A stretch of 64,000 bases of DNA from Caenorhabditis remanei (taxonomy: Eukaryota; Nematoda; Chromadorea; Rhabditida; Rhabditidae): positions 8,928,001 through 8,992,000 of the forward strand of contig NC_071329.1 in the NCBI RefSeq assembly GCF_010183535.1. Direction: 5' to 3'. Below, one piece after another: positions 12,301-25,065 of the stretch (its first letter is position 1; each line of letters starts with the position of its first letter). The notes below the pieces were generated by a model. The model saw only the letters and a list, made by a program, of their open reading frames with translations, had not been told where the DNA came from and made no database searches. Made by a program: the position numbers and the translations under genes.

Positions 12301-14468
12301 AATTTCATAAGAAAAAATTAGATTGGAAAGGTTTTAGATTAGAAGAATTGGAGAGTTGAGAAACTGAAATTATTGCAGACCGCAAGGAGTCACTTGTCTA
12401 TATTTATTCATTAACCTGATAAGAAATACTGTAATTGTTTTGAGTCAGTTGTGTTATGAAATGATTTTAAATCAAATATAGAATGGGAACATTTGAATAA
12501 GAAAACAAATAAATGAATCAGCTCCCTTTTTCTTTTGAACACACCGCTCATTTGACTTTGAATCAGTCCGTCTTCTTCTTTTTTATGAAGAATTAGTATT
12601 CAGTAGGACGACTTCCGTTTCTTTTTGTGCTCTTTTTCATTCATTTTCTTCTTATTCATTCCATTCGGAACACTCCGATTATAGAGATTAGTCCAGTCGG
12701 CTTAATCTCTTTTATTAGTATTTTTACATGAACCAAATGACCAAATAATAATAATAAATAATCACTATCAATGCAATCAACAAACAAATAAACTGTCTCT
12801 TGACGGCTACATTTCGTTTCATAATGTTCCTTCCTGTCTACTCAATCATCGTTTCATATTACAGTACATAAATAACATGATGACGTGGCGAAAAGACAAT
12901 TAAAATAGAAAAAAGTGTAACAGATGCGTCACATGCTTCCCATTTTCCAATTCGTTCTTTTTCTTGATTTAAATGATTCAATTTGTGCCAATTGTATCAA
13001 AAACCGGGAGAAAATGCAATTTCTGATTGCCAATTCGTGGGAAAATCGTTTTTTGATTATTGAGCACATATCTGTCTTCTGGGAAGGTTGCGTTTTTTGG
13101 TTCGGGGGACTATGGAGTAAATCTTACAATAAAATTTTATCAGGACAGTTTCCGATTGCTTGCGACTTCACCTATCAGTTTGAAATTAATCTCCCATCCT
13201 GATTTCCAAGAAATTGACTTCATTCAGATCCAACATATTTAATTACCAAAAGGGAATTTATCCAAACTCTCCTGAAATCTAGACTATTCATGGCAGACCC
13301 TTGCTCAATGTTTTCGAGCAGTGAACCGAATAAAAAAACCAAAACCTGAACATATGTTCACTCGTCATATTAGTAGTATTCGTAGTAAATAGTATTATAA
13401 GCCTGCTCATACAATTTCCATTGGCAACTAATTAGGTGTTCTTACCGAAAGGCGTGTCGACGTGGTGTCCACCTGCTCTTCTCCCACTAAATCCACCGTA
13501 ATCCCTTATTTTATTCCCTTCATCTTGATTCCTATCCCTCTCAATTATTGTCATGTCACGATTGCCTCATGTCCCGCATTATGATTAGTCTCTCTCTCTC
13601 TCTCATGTCCACCCTCTTTTCCTCCTCCAATTACCTCTCTCGGCCTACTTCTTCTTTTTTCTTTTTCTTCTTCATTGCGTACCTAATCTCCGTTTTGTAG
13701 AGTCCCTAAAATATTGCAACTCTCATTAGTCGAGGAGCTCCGTGGTTCATTTATTTTCTCCATCCTCCTCCCCTTTTTTCTCATTTTATTAGTATTTGCA
13801 TCTATGGTCTCACTCTCCTTTTCTCTTCGCTCCGCCCCCTATTCCGATCTGTGCTTGATGTGCTCGATGAGCTATTGCTCTAGAAGTAGATTTCTATCTC
13901 TTTTCCAATTTATATCCAACTCTTCTTCTTTTTTTTCCTTTTTCTCTTCCTTAAATTTTTAATTAAACGCCGCTAAAAGAACACACGTCAATTGAAATTG
14001 TGTGTGTGTATGCTCCGGGGAGGCGTCTTCTTTTTCTTCCTATTTATTTCCACTTTTTTCAATTTGGCACTGCCCCGAAGTGACTGTGAATGACACATTT
14101 ATTGCACCCAATTATCCGTCATGTCTTCGTTTTCTTCTCTTCTAGAAGAGCATTTCGTTTTTCGAAACCATTTTCTCCGTTCTTTTTCCCTTTCATTCTC
14201 ATTCTATTTCCACCATCTTCTCAACTCTTTCCGCTTTGGTTTATGGTTCTCAAAAATGCAAGAGCAAACGTCTTCGAGAGAGAAACTTTACACATTTCCT
14301 CCCCATTTTCTTGACTCGATTTGGACTCCATTTGCACATGAGACCTGAATCATACATCAAAAAGTACACGTCTTGATTATACGGTTCATAACCTCTCCTT
14401 CTTCTTTTCATTCCGATTCTATTCGTGTCTTCTTCTCACACGTTCCTCTCAATTCTCCATGATTCCAG
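9309..14468. other. 5.2-kb gene-free region upstream of the homeobox gene
   Basis: No exon chain with consistent phase or protein similarity was found on either strand. The open stretches here are translations of long pyrimidine-rich runs (for example 10430-10490, 13640-13700 and 13900-13960). Such a span is unusual in an otherwise dense window and, next to a homeobox gene, most simply reads as an extended cis-regulatory region; that is inference. Confidence 0.5.
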
Positions 14469-16822
14469 ATGCTCCCTCCTTCGGCTTTTCACCCATACAC
14501 CCGTCCAACGGCCACTAATAATCTGAGTCAAGACATGTCATTGTCGGAGGAGAATCTCAGGTACGGGTGATCCACTTATCTCTTAATTAGGACATATGTA
14601 ATTGAACATATGGAGGGGGTACATTTGAACAGACGGTGGGACCTATTTAACGTGAGAAAGAGATGAACAATTTAGATATTAATGTATTTAGGCGGCGGCA
14701 CTATTAGTAAGGATTAGAGATTAGGCAAGATGAATGAGCTGGTGATGAATGGCTTCTGACTTAATAACTGACCTAGATTCATTTATTTATTATGAACGAT
14801 GTAAGCTATTAGGTGGTTGGAAATAAGGAATCCAAAATCAGATCGTTGTGATAGCATGTCTGATTGTTATCTTTTTTGTTTATTTGGGTTCTATGCCATG
14901 CTGCCTTCCAAATAACTTTCTGAGTTCAGTTTCTTTCTAGACCACCCTGATAAAACTAATCACGTATTATACTCACTTTTTGCCACCTGGAAATCTCTTC
15001 CTGATCTCTGTTCCCGTTTCCTTAATAATTGAGAGTTCTATAATACTCAGAATCCAATTTCCGGATAATCTCTCCATTTAAAATGTTCTTCTGTCACTCT
15101 AGACAAACGTAATAATATTCAGAACACCTGCCAATGATCTCATTTTGTTTCTTTTCTAACCAACCAACTAATCCTTTCACTTTTTCAAATTTAACTCAAT
15201 TGTATCACCTGTAGTATCATAAGAAATCAAAGTCACAAACCGGCTCATTGAGTTACTTCATGCAGGTGCAAATCCGATCTAATCTCAATCCTTTTTCGAG
15301 AAAATTGGAAATTGCCTGGAGCACTGAAAAAACGGCTCTATTACTACGACTACTACTATTTGCGGAGTATGTATATATACACATATTAATATATATATAT
15401 ACTCTCTTTCGTATTTATCGCTGCCTACTCTCGGAACCGAATCATAATCTGACGTGTATAAGAAGAGGAAGAAAGAGTACTGAAGGAGGGATAGAAATAA
15501 TTAGAAATAAGGAATGAAAGTAGAAAACGAAGAAGATATTGTAGATGCTCATGTCACTTCACACATTCTTTTGCACCAAGTTTTAATTAGGTCGCAGTGA
15601 CAGAAACAAACAAAATGTAAATATGCACGTGTAAGAAAACTAAACGAGTGAACACTCAGAAACTTTTCATGTGAAATTAGACACATTAATCTGAAACTGG
15701 AATTCCTTTTCTTTTCGATGAATAACTTCTTGACACATCCTACTACTAATTTACGAAACTCGTGTTCTCTGAAAATGTAAATAATAAACAAATTTGAAAA
15801 CACACATTTTCAAAAATGTAGTATTGTGTCTATAATTACGTTTTCGACATTATCGACTAGTACCAAATAGTAAACAAATAACAGAACACTAGTTCCAGTT
15901 TATTGACAAATTTGAAAACTTGATTCAGTCAATCAATCCACAATATTTCTTTTCTAGACTCCTCCGCTCCGCTGAAACTCTTCTGGCTCTTTCTCAACTT
16001 CAAGGCTCTGCAAAACTTGCACTCTTCAATGAACCAACCCAACAAATGTCTCCACCTCTCCCGGCTCCAGTCCTGACTCCGAATCCAACTAATTCTCCTT
16101 CTTCTCCAGTTCTAGAATATGCCATTCATTCCCCAGCAGCCAGTATTCCGAATGAAAAATCCCGTCGGAAGAGGACAACGTTCTCTCCGGAACAAGCCAC
16201 TCGGCTGGAATCTGTAAGAGATTTCAACAATTTAGGGAAGTGTTTCAATTTAATTTTTGTTTTCAGGAGTACCTTGGTGACAGTTACATGGCAAGAGAGA
16301 AACGTCTTCTTCTCGCTCAGTCATTGAGCTTATCGGAGAATCAAGTCAAAACGTGGTTCCAAAATAGAAGAGCCAAAGATAAGAGAGACAGGAAAACCGA
16401 AAAGTAAGAGTGTAAACTTGAAAAACTAATCTGATCTCTCCTTTTCCAGCTCTTCCAACCACTCGAGAAAGTCATCTCCATCCCGCAAGTCGTCATCCGA
16501 TTCTTCACCAACTCCATCTCTGATGACACCTACTACAACTCCATTCATCCTAACATCATCCCATCAAATTCAAACCGCAACCTCTCCTACAACCGTGGAT
16601 CTACTTCCATCTACTCCTCCAGCCAGCAAAATTCAGAAAATAGAGCAATTCACCGATTCATCCCAATCTCTTATCCCGAGTTTTGACCTACTCAACACAT
16701 ATCTCCAATCCCTTTCAGCAGCAAACGTCCCTCTTCAATCCCTTCTAACTTCCTCTCCTCCAATCTATGATCCCAGTCTATTAGCTGGTTTACAATCCCC
16801 TTTGCAATCTGCAATTATTTGA
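14469..16822 (+). CDS. ceh-62: Homeodomain transcription factor (CEH-62-like)
   Basis: Sequence-specific DNA-binding protein, nuclear. Exons 14469-14560, 15958-16213, 16267-16403 and 16450-16822 give 285 aa. The homeodomain spans about residues 99-159 and has the invariant helix-3 core ENQVKTWFQNRRAKDKR, with W48, F49, Q50, N51 and R53 in canonical positions and Tyr at position 20. The Gln50 predicts TAAT-type sites. Flanks are Ser/Pro/Thr-rich, with a predicted helical stretch before the homeodomain (LLRSAETLLALSQLQ). The symbol follows the gene order I recall from C. elegans and is less certain than the class. The ATG comes directly after tgattccag, so either a leader is trans-spliced exactly there or an upstream exon is missing. 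Intron 1 is 1.4 kb. An AATAAA lies at 17035. Confidence 0.85.
15368..15404. repeat. TA-rich microsatellite
   Basis: Alternating TA tract (tatatata interrupted by cacatatta) within intron 1 of the homeobox gene. Confidence 0.7.
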
Positions 16823-17034
16823 AAATATTTTAAATCAATTTCCCATTTCTATCGACTTTAACTCGGGTATCTTTCCCCACTGATTGTCTCATTTCATTTC
16901 ATTTTTTCCCAAGAAAAAGTTGTGACATTTTATGAATCTCACAGTCCTTTCCTGTTCTGTCCGTGTGCTTTCCTTAGTGTCTGTTCATAGCTTGTTACAA
17001 ATGCGATAGACTTTCTCTATTTGTAATAAATTAT

Positions 17035-17040
17035 TTCAAT
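17035..17040 (+). terminator. Poly(A) signal AATAAA
   Basis: Canonical hexamer about 210 nt after the homeobox gene stop, preceded by a T-rich 3' UTR. Confidence 0.6.
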
Positions 17041-17300
17041 TTTTAAATATTCAAACAGCCAACTTACAAATTATTGGAGTTTCAGACGAGCTCCAACGTG
17101 AGAAAATGTAGAATTTTCTTCGATTGGAAAACCAAATATTGACTGAAAATGGTTAACCATCATCATCCCAAAACCAACGGAACCATTAGGGAAAGAGACA
17201 CAACTGCCGCTGCACAATTTCTTTATTTGACCAGCTTCATGTCATATCATTCTCATTCTCAAACTTGTTCCGTGTCATTTCCACAAATTGGATAAACGAG

Positions 17301-17677
17301 ATGAGATCGCTTGTTTTATTCTTCCTTCTTGTCGCAATTTCAGTCGTTTCAGGTAACGATTTCATGTCGAGGGTTTATCTGATTCAAAGTATTGATTTTC
17401 AGGACAATATGATTCTGGAAACTCGGCAGACTCATCTGAATCAGCACCTTCTCTCGAACAATCAGCATCTTCTTCAGAAGAAATAGTTGAGACCGATGAG
17501 GTAAACTCTGGAGAATATCACCTAATTTTGATTCAATTTCAGGTGATTGAAGAAGGATCTGGTTCAGGAGACGGTCCAGTGGTTTCCGTGGAGCAAATTC
17601 ATATTTTTGGAATTCTTCCAGGACCAGGAGATATCCGCAAAAAGAGATCATTGATGAAGGTTCTCAGTCGTAAATAA
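17301..17677 (+). CDS. Secreted precursor with LPGPGDIRKKR cleavage motif, 94 aa
   Basis: Not a gene I can name. Exons 17301-17352, 17403-17500 and 17543-17677 give 94 aa. A signal peptide (MRSLVLFFLLVAISVVSG) precedes a Ser/Glu/Asp-rich acidic stretch. Then come HIFGILPGPGDIRKKR and the short basic end SLMKVLSRK. KKR is a plausible proprotein-convertase site, which would release ILPGPGDIR-like and SLMKVL-like pieces. The exon 1 length (52 nt, phase 1) and the LPGPGD-R-KRSL core are shared with the gene at 19071, so the two are probably tandem paralogues. AATAAA follows at 17705. Function as a neuropeptide-like or secreted defence peptide precursor is inferred only from this layout. Confidence 0.75.
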
Positions 17678-17704
17678 TTTGAATTTGTTCATTGTTGTTC
17701 AGAG

Positions 17705-17710
17705 AATAAA
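17705..17710 (+). terminator. Poly(A) signal AATAAA
   Basis: Hexamer 28 nt after the stop of the 17301 precursor gene. Confidence 0.7.
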
Positions 17711-19070
17711 TCAAGTTTTAGATACTGCAATTTGTCTGAAATATCTTGTAATGATAGCCTGAAAACATCAGTTTCATTCAAGTTTTCCGAAATAAAAAAA
17801 CAAGAATCAGATGATTCCCATGTCTCTACTATTATGGTATTTGGCATTACTCCTTCATCCAGTACCAAAAACTACAACATTTTCTGTGATTCATTTTTCT
17901 CAAAAACTGAAAAAAGGCTCAATCTGGTCAACACATCAAGAACAAATTCCGATTTGAGAGCGTGTCAACCATCAATTTACTGACATTCTATCTGCCAAAA
18001 AATGGGAAAAAGTTTCCTATGTTCTTGGAATTTCAGTCAGTATTCATTTATGGAATATGGTACAAAGATCATTTACAAGAGAATGAGTGTCTAAACAGGC
18101 AACATTATGATAAAGAGAATGGAGATAAATGCAACTTCCGTCTTTCTAATATTTAGATGAACTTTGGAAGTGAAATCTCAGTGTTCTGAGTAATAAAAGT
18201 TATTGAAGAATATGAGGTTCTTAGGGAGGAATAAGACATACTTCATTTTGTGGATTTTCGAATAAATACAACGTTTTTTTGGAGAAAGACTACGGTGTTG
18301 TTATCACTATTTCCAAAAAACCCTTGGAATCTGGAAGGTCAAATTAATCAGAACGAACACCAACTGTGATGATATAATGAAACCATTTCAATCGGTACTG
18401 CAAGGTTTCTAGAAATAAATAAAACCTAGGAGTGCCCATCTCATATATTGATCAATGTACAAGTGGTGTCAGATCTAAACAGTCAAAGAGTGTAAAAGTA
18501 ACAGTCTCAGTCCAGTTTTGACATGATTTTTCGTTAACGGATTCATATATTCGAAATATGATATTGTGTATGTGGGTAGACTCTGATTTGGTCTTCTGAT
18601 TCAATGTCATTCCAATTTGATAGAACTCCGTGCGGTTCTTTCATCCTGTGAGTGAAATTCTTTGGGCGGTTGAATCCGAATCATGTGAAAAAACAGTGGT
18701 GAATTCTTTCAAACTTAAAAAAAATTTCTAAACTCATGATTTCGAGTTCTCTTGATCAATAAGTCACACCTTTTCTGTCCTTCCACTGCAGTCCAAAAAT
18801 AGAAAAGTTGAACGAACTACGAAGTAATCTAAAAGTTTCTGCAAACAATTCTATCCAATTCAATCCGCGGTCACACATCAAATGAGCTCGAGGCAATTAG
18901 CTCAATAAGGGTTGTCTGCGTCTCGAGAATCTCCGTTGCTTTCTCTCTTCTTCCCACACGAAAAACTCCCACTAACTACAGTATCTGTCTCTATTTGGAC
19001 AGCTTCTGATCACAACTCTCTCGATCATCAGTTCAATTCTCACTCATTTATCTCATTATTGAGTCTCAAC
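17711..19070. other. Intergenic region between the two precursor genes
   Basis: 1.36 kb of AT-rich sequence. No phased exon chain or recognised RNA gene was found. Confidence 0.5.
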
Positions 19071-19544
19071 ATGCGCTCCTGGATACCGCTTGTTCTTCTT
19101 CTCGCAGTTTTGGCTATTGCAGGTTTGTTTCTTTTTAAATTTCAGTTCCCACAATTATTATTTTCAGCCCATGCTGGTTCCTCTTCCGAGAGCAATGAAT
19201 CTCGTCCTCCAAAGAAAGGTTCTCGCAAGTCTTCTGAGTCGGATTCGAATTCAGACGAATCCTCGGATTCGTCTGAAGAGGTAGATACTGTAGAACAGGA
19301 ATTTCCATTGAATTTATTATTTTTACAGAACAACCGTTCTTCGTCCGCTTCAACTGGTTCTTCATCTAGTGTTTCAACAGGTGTCCCATCTAGTGAATCC
19401 ACTTCTGCTTCCGTTGAAATCTTGATGGCTGAACCTGATGTTCTTCCTGGTCCAGGTGACAACCGTGTGAAGAGATCCCTCCCAAGCTTCTTCGATATCC
19501 GCAAGAAACGTGGACTTCCATCTGCGTACGATATTCGCAAGTAA
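19071..19544 (+). CDS. Secreted precursor with repeated LPSxxDIRK peptides, 126 aa
   Basis: Exons 19071-19122, 19168-19280 and 19329-19544 give 126 aa. A signal peptide (MRSWIPLVLLLAVLAIA) is followed by a long Ser/Asp/Glu/Thr-rich spacer, then VLPGPGDNRVKR and two tandem units, SLPSFFDIRK and GLPSAYDIRK, separated by KR. This is the layout of a neuropeptide-like protein precursor: spacer, dibasic sites, repeated related peptides at the C-terminus. It resembles the gene at 17301 in exon 1 length and phase, the acidic spacer and the LPGPGD core. Intron 2 (48 nt) contains no in-frame stop, so its retention would add 16 residues. An AATAAA lies at 19614. I do not recognise a named family. Confidence 0.78.
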   Translation: MRSWIPLVLLLAVLAIAGLFLFKFQFPQLLFSAHAGSSSESNESRPPKKGSRKSSESDSNSDESSDSSEEVDTVEQEFPLNLLFLQNNRSSSASTGSSSSVSTGVPSSESTSASVEILMAEPDVLPGPGDNRVKRSLPSFFDIRKKRGLPSAYDIRK

Positions 19545-19613
19545 TTCATTTACCTGGCACGTAATCCATTTTCCCACAGTAACATTCCCACATTCCCACA
19601 CATAGCTCGATGA

Positions 19614-19619
19614 AATAAA
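19614..19619 (+). terminator. Poly(A) signal AATAAA
   Basis: Hexamer 70 nt after the stop of the 19071 precursor gene. Confidence 0.65.
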
Positions 19620-19917
19620 AAGTTGATATGTTCATAAGTTACAGAATAACCTTGAAAAAGGAGAACAATAAAACTCTAGATTATCCTATACAGATAAATA
19701 TCAGTCATGTGAATAAATTAGATGACATCACTAGCACCGTTTCAGCGATTTGTCGTATCACAGTTAGAAATCAAAATTACCTATACATAATACATGAATT
19801 TGAGAATTAAAATTTTGTGCTCTGAGTACGGAAGGACAGAGAAATAAAACCTGTAAATTGAGGAGCAAGAAAGTTTCGGTAGAAAACAAAACATTGAGCA
19901 TTATTGAATAATAGAGA

Positions 19918-22900
19918 TTACATTATCGAACATCCGTCTTCGTTAGCCTTTTCAAGAGCGTCTTCTGCACATACTACGTCATCATATCTGCAACTTTTTC
20001 TGACTTAGTTCAGTAAATATTTTTTCAAATAACAAACCTTTTGACAGATTTATGTGCTCTATCAGCACTACGACTACGTTCTCTTCCTCTTCCATTCATA
20101 ACCGGCTTTGTGAATGAATCGTTCAGTTTGGTACCACCAGAATCCACACGCTTTCGACCCCGTCCTTCTGCTTTCGATTTTATAGAGTTCTTTCGTTTTT
20201 CTCCATCTGGAACATATTTCACATCGGCGACTCCTGCTTGTTCTGCGACGACTGCTAAGTGGGCATCAAATGCTTGTAGTAAAGCAACATATCCGCAACA
20301 TTTCTCCACTGCCCATCTGCCAAGTTCACTGCACGCGAATCGAATTCTGGCGAAACTCTTTTCTCCAGATCTTCGTACCATTGACACGTTTATTTCTTGA
20401 CGAAGTTTTCGCTCATCTCGGCTTATCAAACACAATAAGAAAATCCAGTCGATTGTAGCAGTTTGAGAGAACAGATACAGCATTAATTCGATTTGTCGAC
20501 TGCTTTGAACGTTTCCTCTTGATGACTTCTCACCGACTAAAAAGTCAGTATTTTGCCAGTCACCAGCTAAACTACGGGAATCGCACGAAGATGGTGTTGC
20601 TGGCGCTTGTGATTGGAAGAGTGGATTCATAGAAGACGAAGTAGATGGTGATCTATCGAGAATCGGTACCAATTCTGAAGCACTGCCCCGTACTCTTTCC
20701 AATACAGCCTCTTGTATCTCAACATCTTCTTCACTCGTCTCATTATCTGTCTCACGAATCGGTCTAGTTCCGTTCAGATCCACAATTGTTTTCTCAGTTC
20801 TTCTGACTTTTGGTTTCGTAACTTCTGGTGGCTCACCACTTAATAGGCCATTCAAACTGGCAGTACTTTGACTGACTCTGATATTTCCGAGTTTCTTCTC
20901 GATTTGATGCACAAACTGAGATCCAATCACAGGATACGGCCAAGAGAATTGAGCATGCAATCTGGTCAGAGCAAGAGCAAAATCATCAACCAAGTAGCAC
21001 TTGTCATTCGTAGATTTCGGGGAAAGTGAAATTTGTTTTCGGCGTGTTTCCAAAAGTCCAGGCAGATCGAATTGTAGTTCAGCCCAGAAGAAACCTACAA
21101 AACTTTCAACAACTACAAAAAATAGATTATTTAGTTTGGTACCAAGATCAACGATCCAGTAATTGTTCAGGAGATGCCAAGCGTGCTCTTCGAGAATTGT
21201 CGTCATTCTGGCAGCGAGTCGGTTGACTGTAAGTTGAGGAGAAAGTTCACCGGACAAGCCCTGAAACTGTTAAGATTCAATTGAAAAGTTTAATTCTGTT
21301 TTTTTCTCACCCTTGAGAGTGCAGTTTTATCTTTGGAGCTGCCAATGGAATCTTTTCTTTGTGGATCCTTCTGATCCGTGCTTTGAGAATGTCGAACTTT
21401 GTTCAATCGACCAGCGGCACCTGCTTGGAACCGGTTAATGACGAACTCTGTTGAAGAATCAGCCGAAGGTGACGAGACTGTTGGACGTCGGGATAGAGAA
21501 GTTTTCGCACTTGGAGGTGGCGTTCTGGAAAACACAATTTATGACATAAACAATAAGAAATTGTGTAACTAACAATGCATCAATATCTTCTGAACCAATA
21601 GATCTTGCAAATCGAACCATTTCCTTTGCAATCGTCCATTCTTTCTCTTCGAGTGCTTCTTTCACCAGTCGTGCCGCCTGATCCATACTCACTTCAGTTG
21701 TTTCTAAGTTTTGAAGAACAATAACAAAACTCGCAGCATTTTCAAGTTGTTTTAATTCCAGACACTCTTCGAATAATGCGTTTGGTGATCCTGTCACATC
21801 GAATAGCGTTCTCCAAAGTGCCAATTCTGTTTTTCGAGCACAATGAGCCACTGTTTTCAGAAATTCGGGAAATTCGTGAATGAAAGCAACGCAGCGAGGC
21901 AGCAGTGGGTCCGGTATCGGTTCACTGCTTGTAGCTTCTTCCTCGAGAACTCCATGAAGTAAAAGTTCTAGAGCATGAGTGAAATGGGGAAGTGAACGAC
22001 AAGCACCAGCCAGCTCCAGAGCGAAAACTCCAAGATTTCGTTTCAAAAGTTGTCGTAGCAAATGGTGCACGAAAACTTCACTATTTCTATGCAATCCATA
22101 CATTGTGATGCTTTCCATTTGAGACTGACTTCTTGATGCTCTTGCGACATGTTGAAGTTGACTCTCTACACCCATTGCTAAACAATCTTTTGCACTGATA
22201 ACGATAGGATATATGTCAAGTTCAAATGGCAACATAATCCGTTTCGCAATGAATGTCATCTCTTGTGTAGCCAAATTTCGTTTTCCAGGTACTAAAGGCA
22301 TCCAAACTTTGATTCCTTTCGCTCCACAAGCTATCCAAAGTGCGTTGCTCAAATGGGAAGAAGCCGAATGACTCATTGGAGATGATGGCTCAGATGCCGT
22401 GGATACACTGTGCATCGAAACATTTGATCCGTTTCGCCGATGACCCTTCCACGTAGATTCCAGACTTTGTGCCAGTGAGGATTGGGAGACGATGCAACGA
22501 TCATGCCACATTTTCTCGACATATGAGGCGATTACCATAGGTTGATGCAACTGAAATTTTTTCTGTTTCAAAGGAAAAAGCATTAATTACTATTACTAAC
22601 CTTTCCCTCTTCATTGAGACTCAATGTTATCAATCGACCAGAAATGTTCACAAGAACCGTATCTATGCTTGAATAGAAAGCAGGAGCCAGTTTCCCACGT
22701 TGATCCAAATTCAATTGAGTCATTTGGAGAGATACAATGCATGTTGGATGTGGAACGATTTCGTTTATCCGAATGACAGTAACAATATCAGCAGATACTT
22801 TTGTGAATGCATCTCGACCGGTCTCCTCGTGTGCTGTTAGTTTGTAGAGAGTTATTTGAGCCGTAATATCGAACACTGCGCAAACATCGTCTCTGAAAAC

Positions 22901-25065
22901 AAAAACTATAGATCGACATCAAATTTAAGCACTCTGAACAAACCGTAATGCAGACATGACTGATTTGTGTTCTAGATCAATGACAGATGCAAAGCGATTG
23001 TCTAATCGTTGGGAAATCGGGTAAAATGAGAGATGTGACTTATCAGTGTCAGCTGAAACACCAACGACTCCAACAACATCTTCATTCCAAATGAATACTC
23101 CTCCAGTTACGAGAAGATTCTTCTCTTGAGTCTCGTTTCCAAAGATTTTCCATCGTCGATTGGACAGAGAGCAATATGCAAATCCTTGATCTCCAGCTAC
23201 AACGAGATGTTTGTATTGACGATCGGTGGAAGCGTACTGCAAGTTTCGGAATGTATTTCGTGGCTTTTTTCAACAAAAAAACTTACGCGAATCGGCCAAT
23301 TTGAGGATAAGTATTCATGAGCGACGTCTATGTGATTCCAAACAGAATGAGGAGCGCATGCTTCTGCCTCTCTATCTCTTGCCGCACTTATCAAAACTTG
23401 AGAATCACTCATTAGAATTGCACGATCGCAATGTTCCATTATTGGATTAGAGCAGGATGCACTTCTTACAAATGACTGCATCATCAAGTCGTTTTTAGTT
23501 CCAAGCCATAATTGAAAACCTTCTGGTCCCCACTCAATAGCAGTATACATGTCATCATCCTCATTATCTGCCAGATGATCTTCAATAACACCTTCTAAAT
23601 TGCAGAATGATTGAGCTCCGAACGGTGTGAAGACAGAAACGAGGCGTGGAAGAGGACTTGAATCTGCTACTGTACTTGTTTCTTCTCTCTTTTTCGGAGC
23701 CCAAACAGCAGCAAATCCATATCCATTCATTAGAGCAGTTATTTTATGAACAGGTCCTAATCGATTAGTAAAGTCTGGACCGTTGGTTACTTTAGGAGCA
23801 ACTCGAAACGATTGTACGAGAGATCCATTCAACTCGTCTATGTTGTAAGCGCACACATCACCACTGAAAAAATGAGAAATATTTTATCTGAATGAAAATA
23901 AATTACTTACTTTTGGCAACCAAACAGAACAAGTAAAAACTTGTGGTTGACGTCACAACATGTAGCATCTTTTAAATTCGGTGCCCACACTCCTAGGATT
24001 GCCTGAAAAAAGGGGCCGCTGAAACTTAAAAACGAAACGAGATAAAAACTGACATTAGGAGCGAAATTTGGGTCGTTCGACGTTAAAAGTGCTCCTTTTC
24101 CATCTGACAAAACGATAGCAAAACCACCAAGAAGCGGTGCATAAACTGCGTCAATAATATATGTGGATTTTGAAGTGACATTTTCAGATTTCGACTGTAG
24201 CTGGTCTACTGAGAAGGGAATAGCACTGGCACGAAATGAGAGACTTGATAATATTTCTCCATTCCATGTTACATGATGAGTGAAGCCGTTCCGAAGGCAA
24301 ACCAGAAATTCATCTCGAGATGGAACACAGCTGTAAGGAGTCAGTGATTAAACACGAGATGGGAAACCTTTTCTTGTATTAAAAAGGCATTTTCAATGAA
24401 TTATTTGTATATCCGAGCAAGAAACAGATGAATTTTAATTTTTAATGAATGATTCAGATTTAAAAACTTACCATGTAGGAACATCAGCGAGATTGATGAT
24501 AATCGTCGGATGAAGATGAGCTACGGGCCGACTTCCTTTGATGAAAAGTTCAGGAGAATTCCGTTGGAAATACGGATCAGCTGGGTCAGTGAAGTTATAG
24601 CATTGCTCATCATCTCTCAACTCGAGTTTGTAGATTAATATTTTATTTTGATTAGTCTGAACGTTGATGAATATAGGGAATTTTTAGAGGCTTTTTTGGT
24701 GTTGAACTCACTGTTACAGCTATACTACTCGAATCAGGTTTCCAATAAACTTCTTTCAATTCACCAGATGTTTCTCGAAAGGTTTGGTCTATGACTCCGA
24801 TGGAACATAGCAAAAGTTGAGGCTGAAAAGCAAATATAAACCCACAGTACATCAAAAAAGCTCACATTTGCTAGCCAAATGTAGACTGCATCGTTGGTGG
24901 CAACTGCTATCAGTCTCCGTTCTCTGTTAGCTACAATTGAACGGATGTCGGCAGTTGGTGAATCCTTTTCATGTTTTGGAAGCTGTAGCACTGATGCTCT
25001 GTCATTCTGGAAAAAAGATAACATTATCAACATAAAAATGAGAATATACTTACGGGAATGAACAT
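19918..25065 (-). CDS. RIC1 homologue, Rab6-GEF complex subunit
   Basis: With RGP1, RIC1 forms the guanine-nucleotide exchange factor for Rab6 at the Golgi. Fourteen exons: 25065-25054, 25006-24866, 24822-24712, 24656-24472, 24330-24054, 24002-23911, 23863-23287, 23236-22944, 22892-22601, 22550-21574, 21524-21311, 21260-21143, 21094-20038, 19987-19918; 1471 aa. The N-terminal half is a WD40-like propeller (AVATNDAVYIWLAN and similar). RIC1-type blocks follow: RYASTDRQYKHLVVAGDQGFAYCSL is family-like, then WKIFGNETQEKNLLVTGG. The RIC1 helical domain is seen in NLGVFALELAGACRSLPHFTHALELLLH. The tail is Ser/Arg/Lys-rich. The first coding exon is only 12 nt (MFIP). The 48-nt intron 21142-21095 has no stop and was placed because DLGFFWAELQF then reads like the family. 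Confidence 0.92.
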
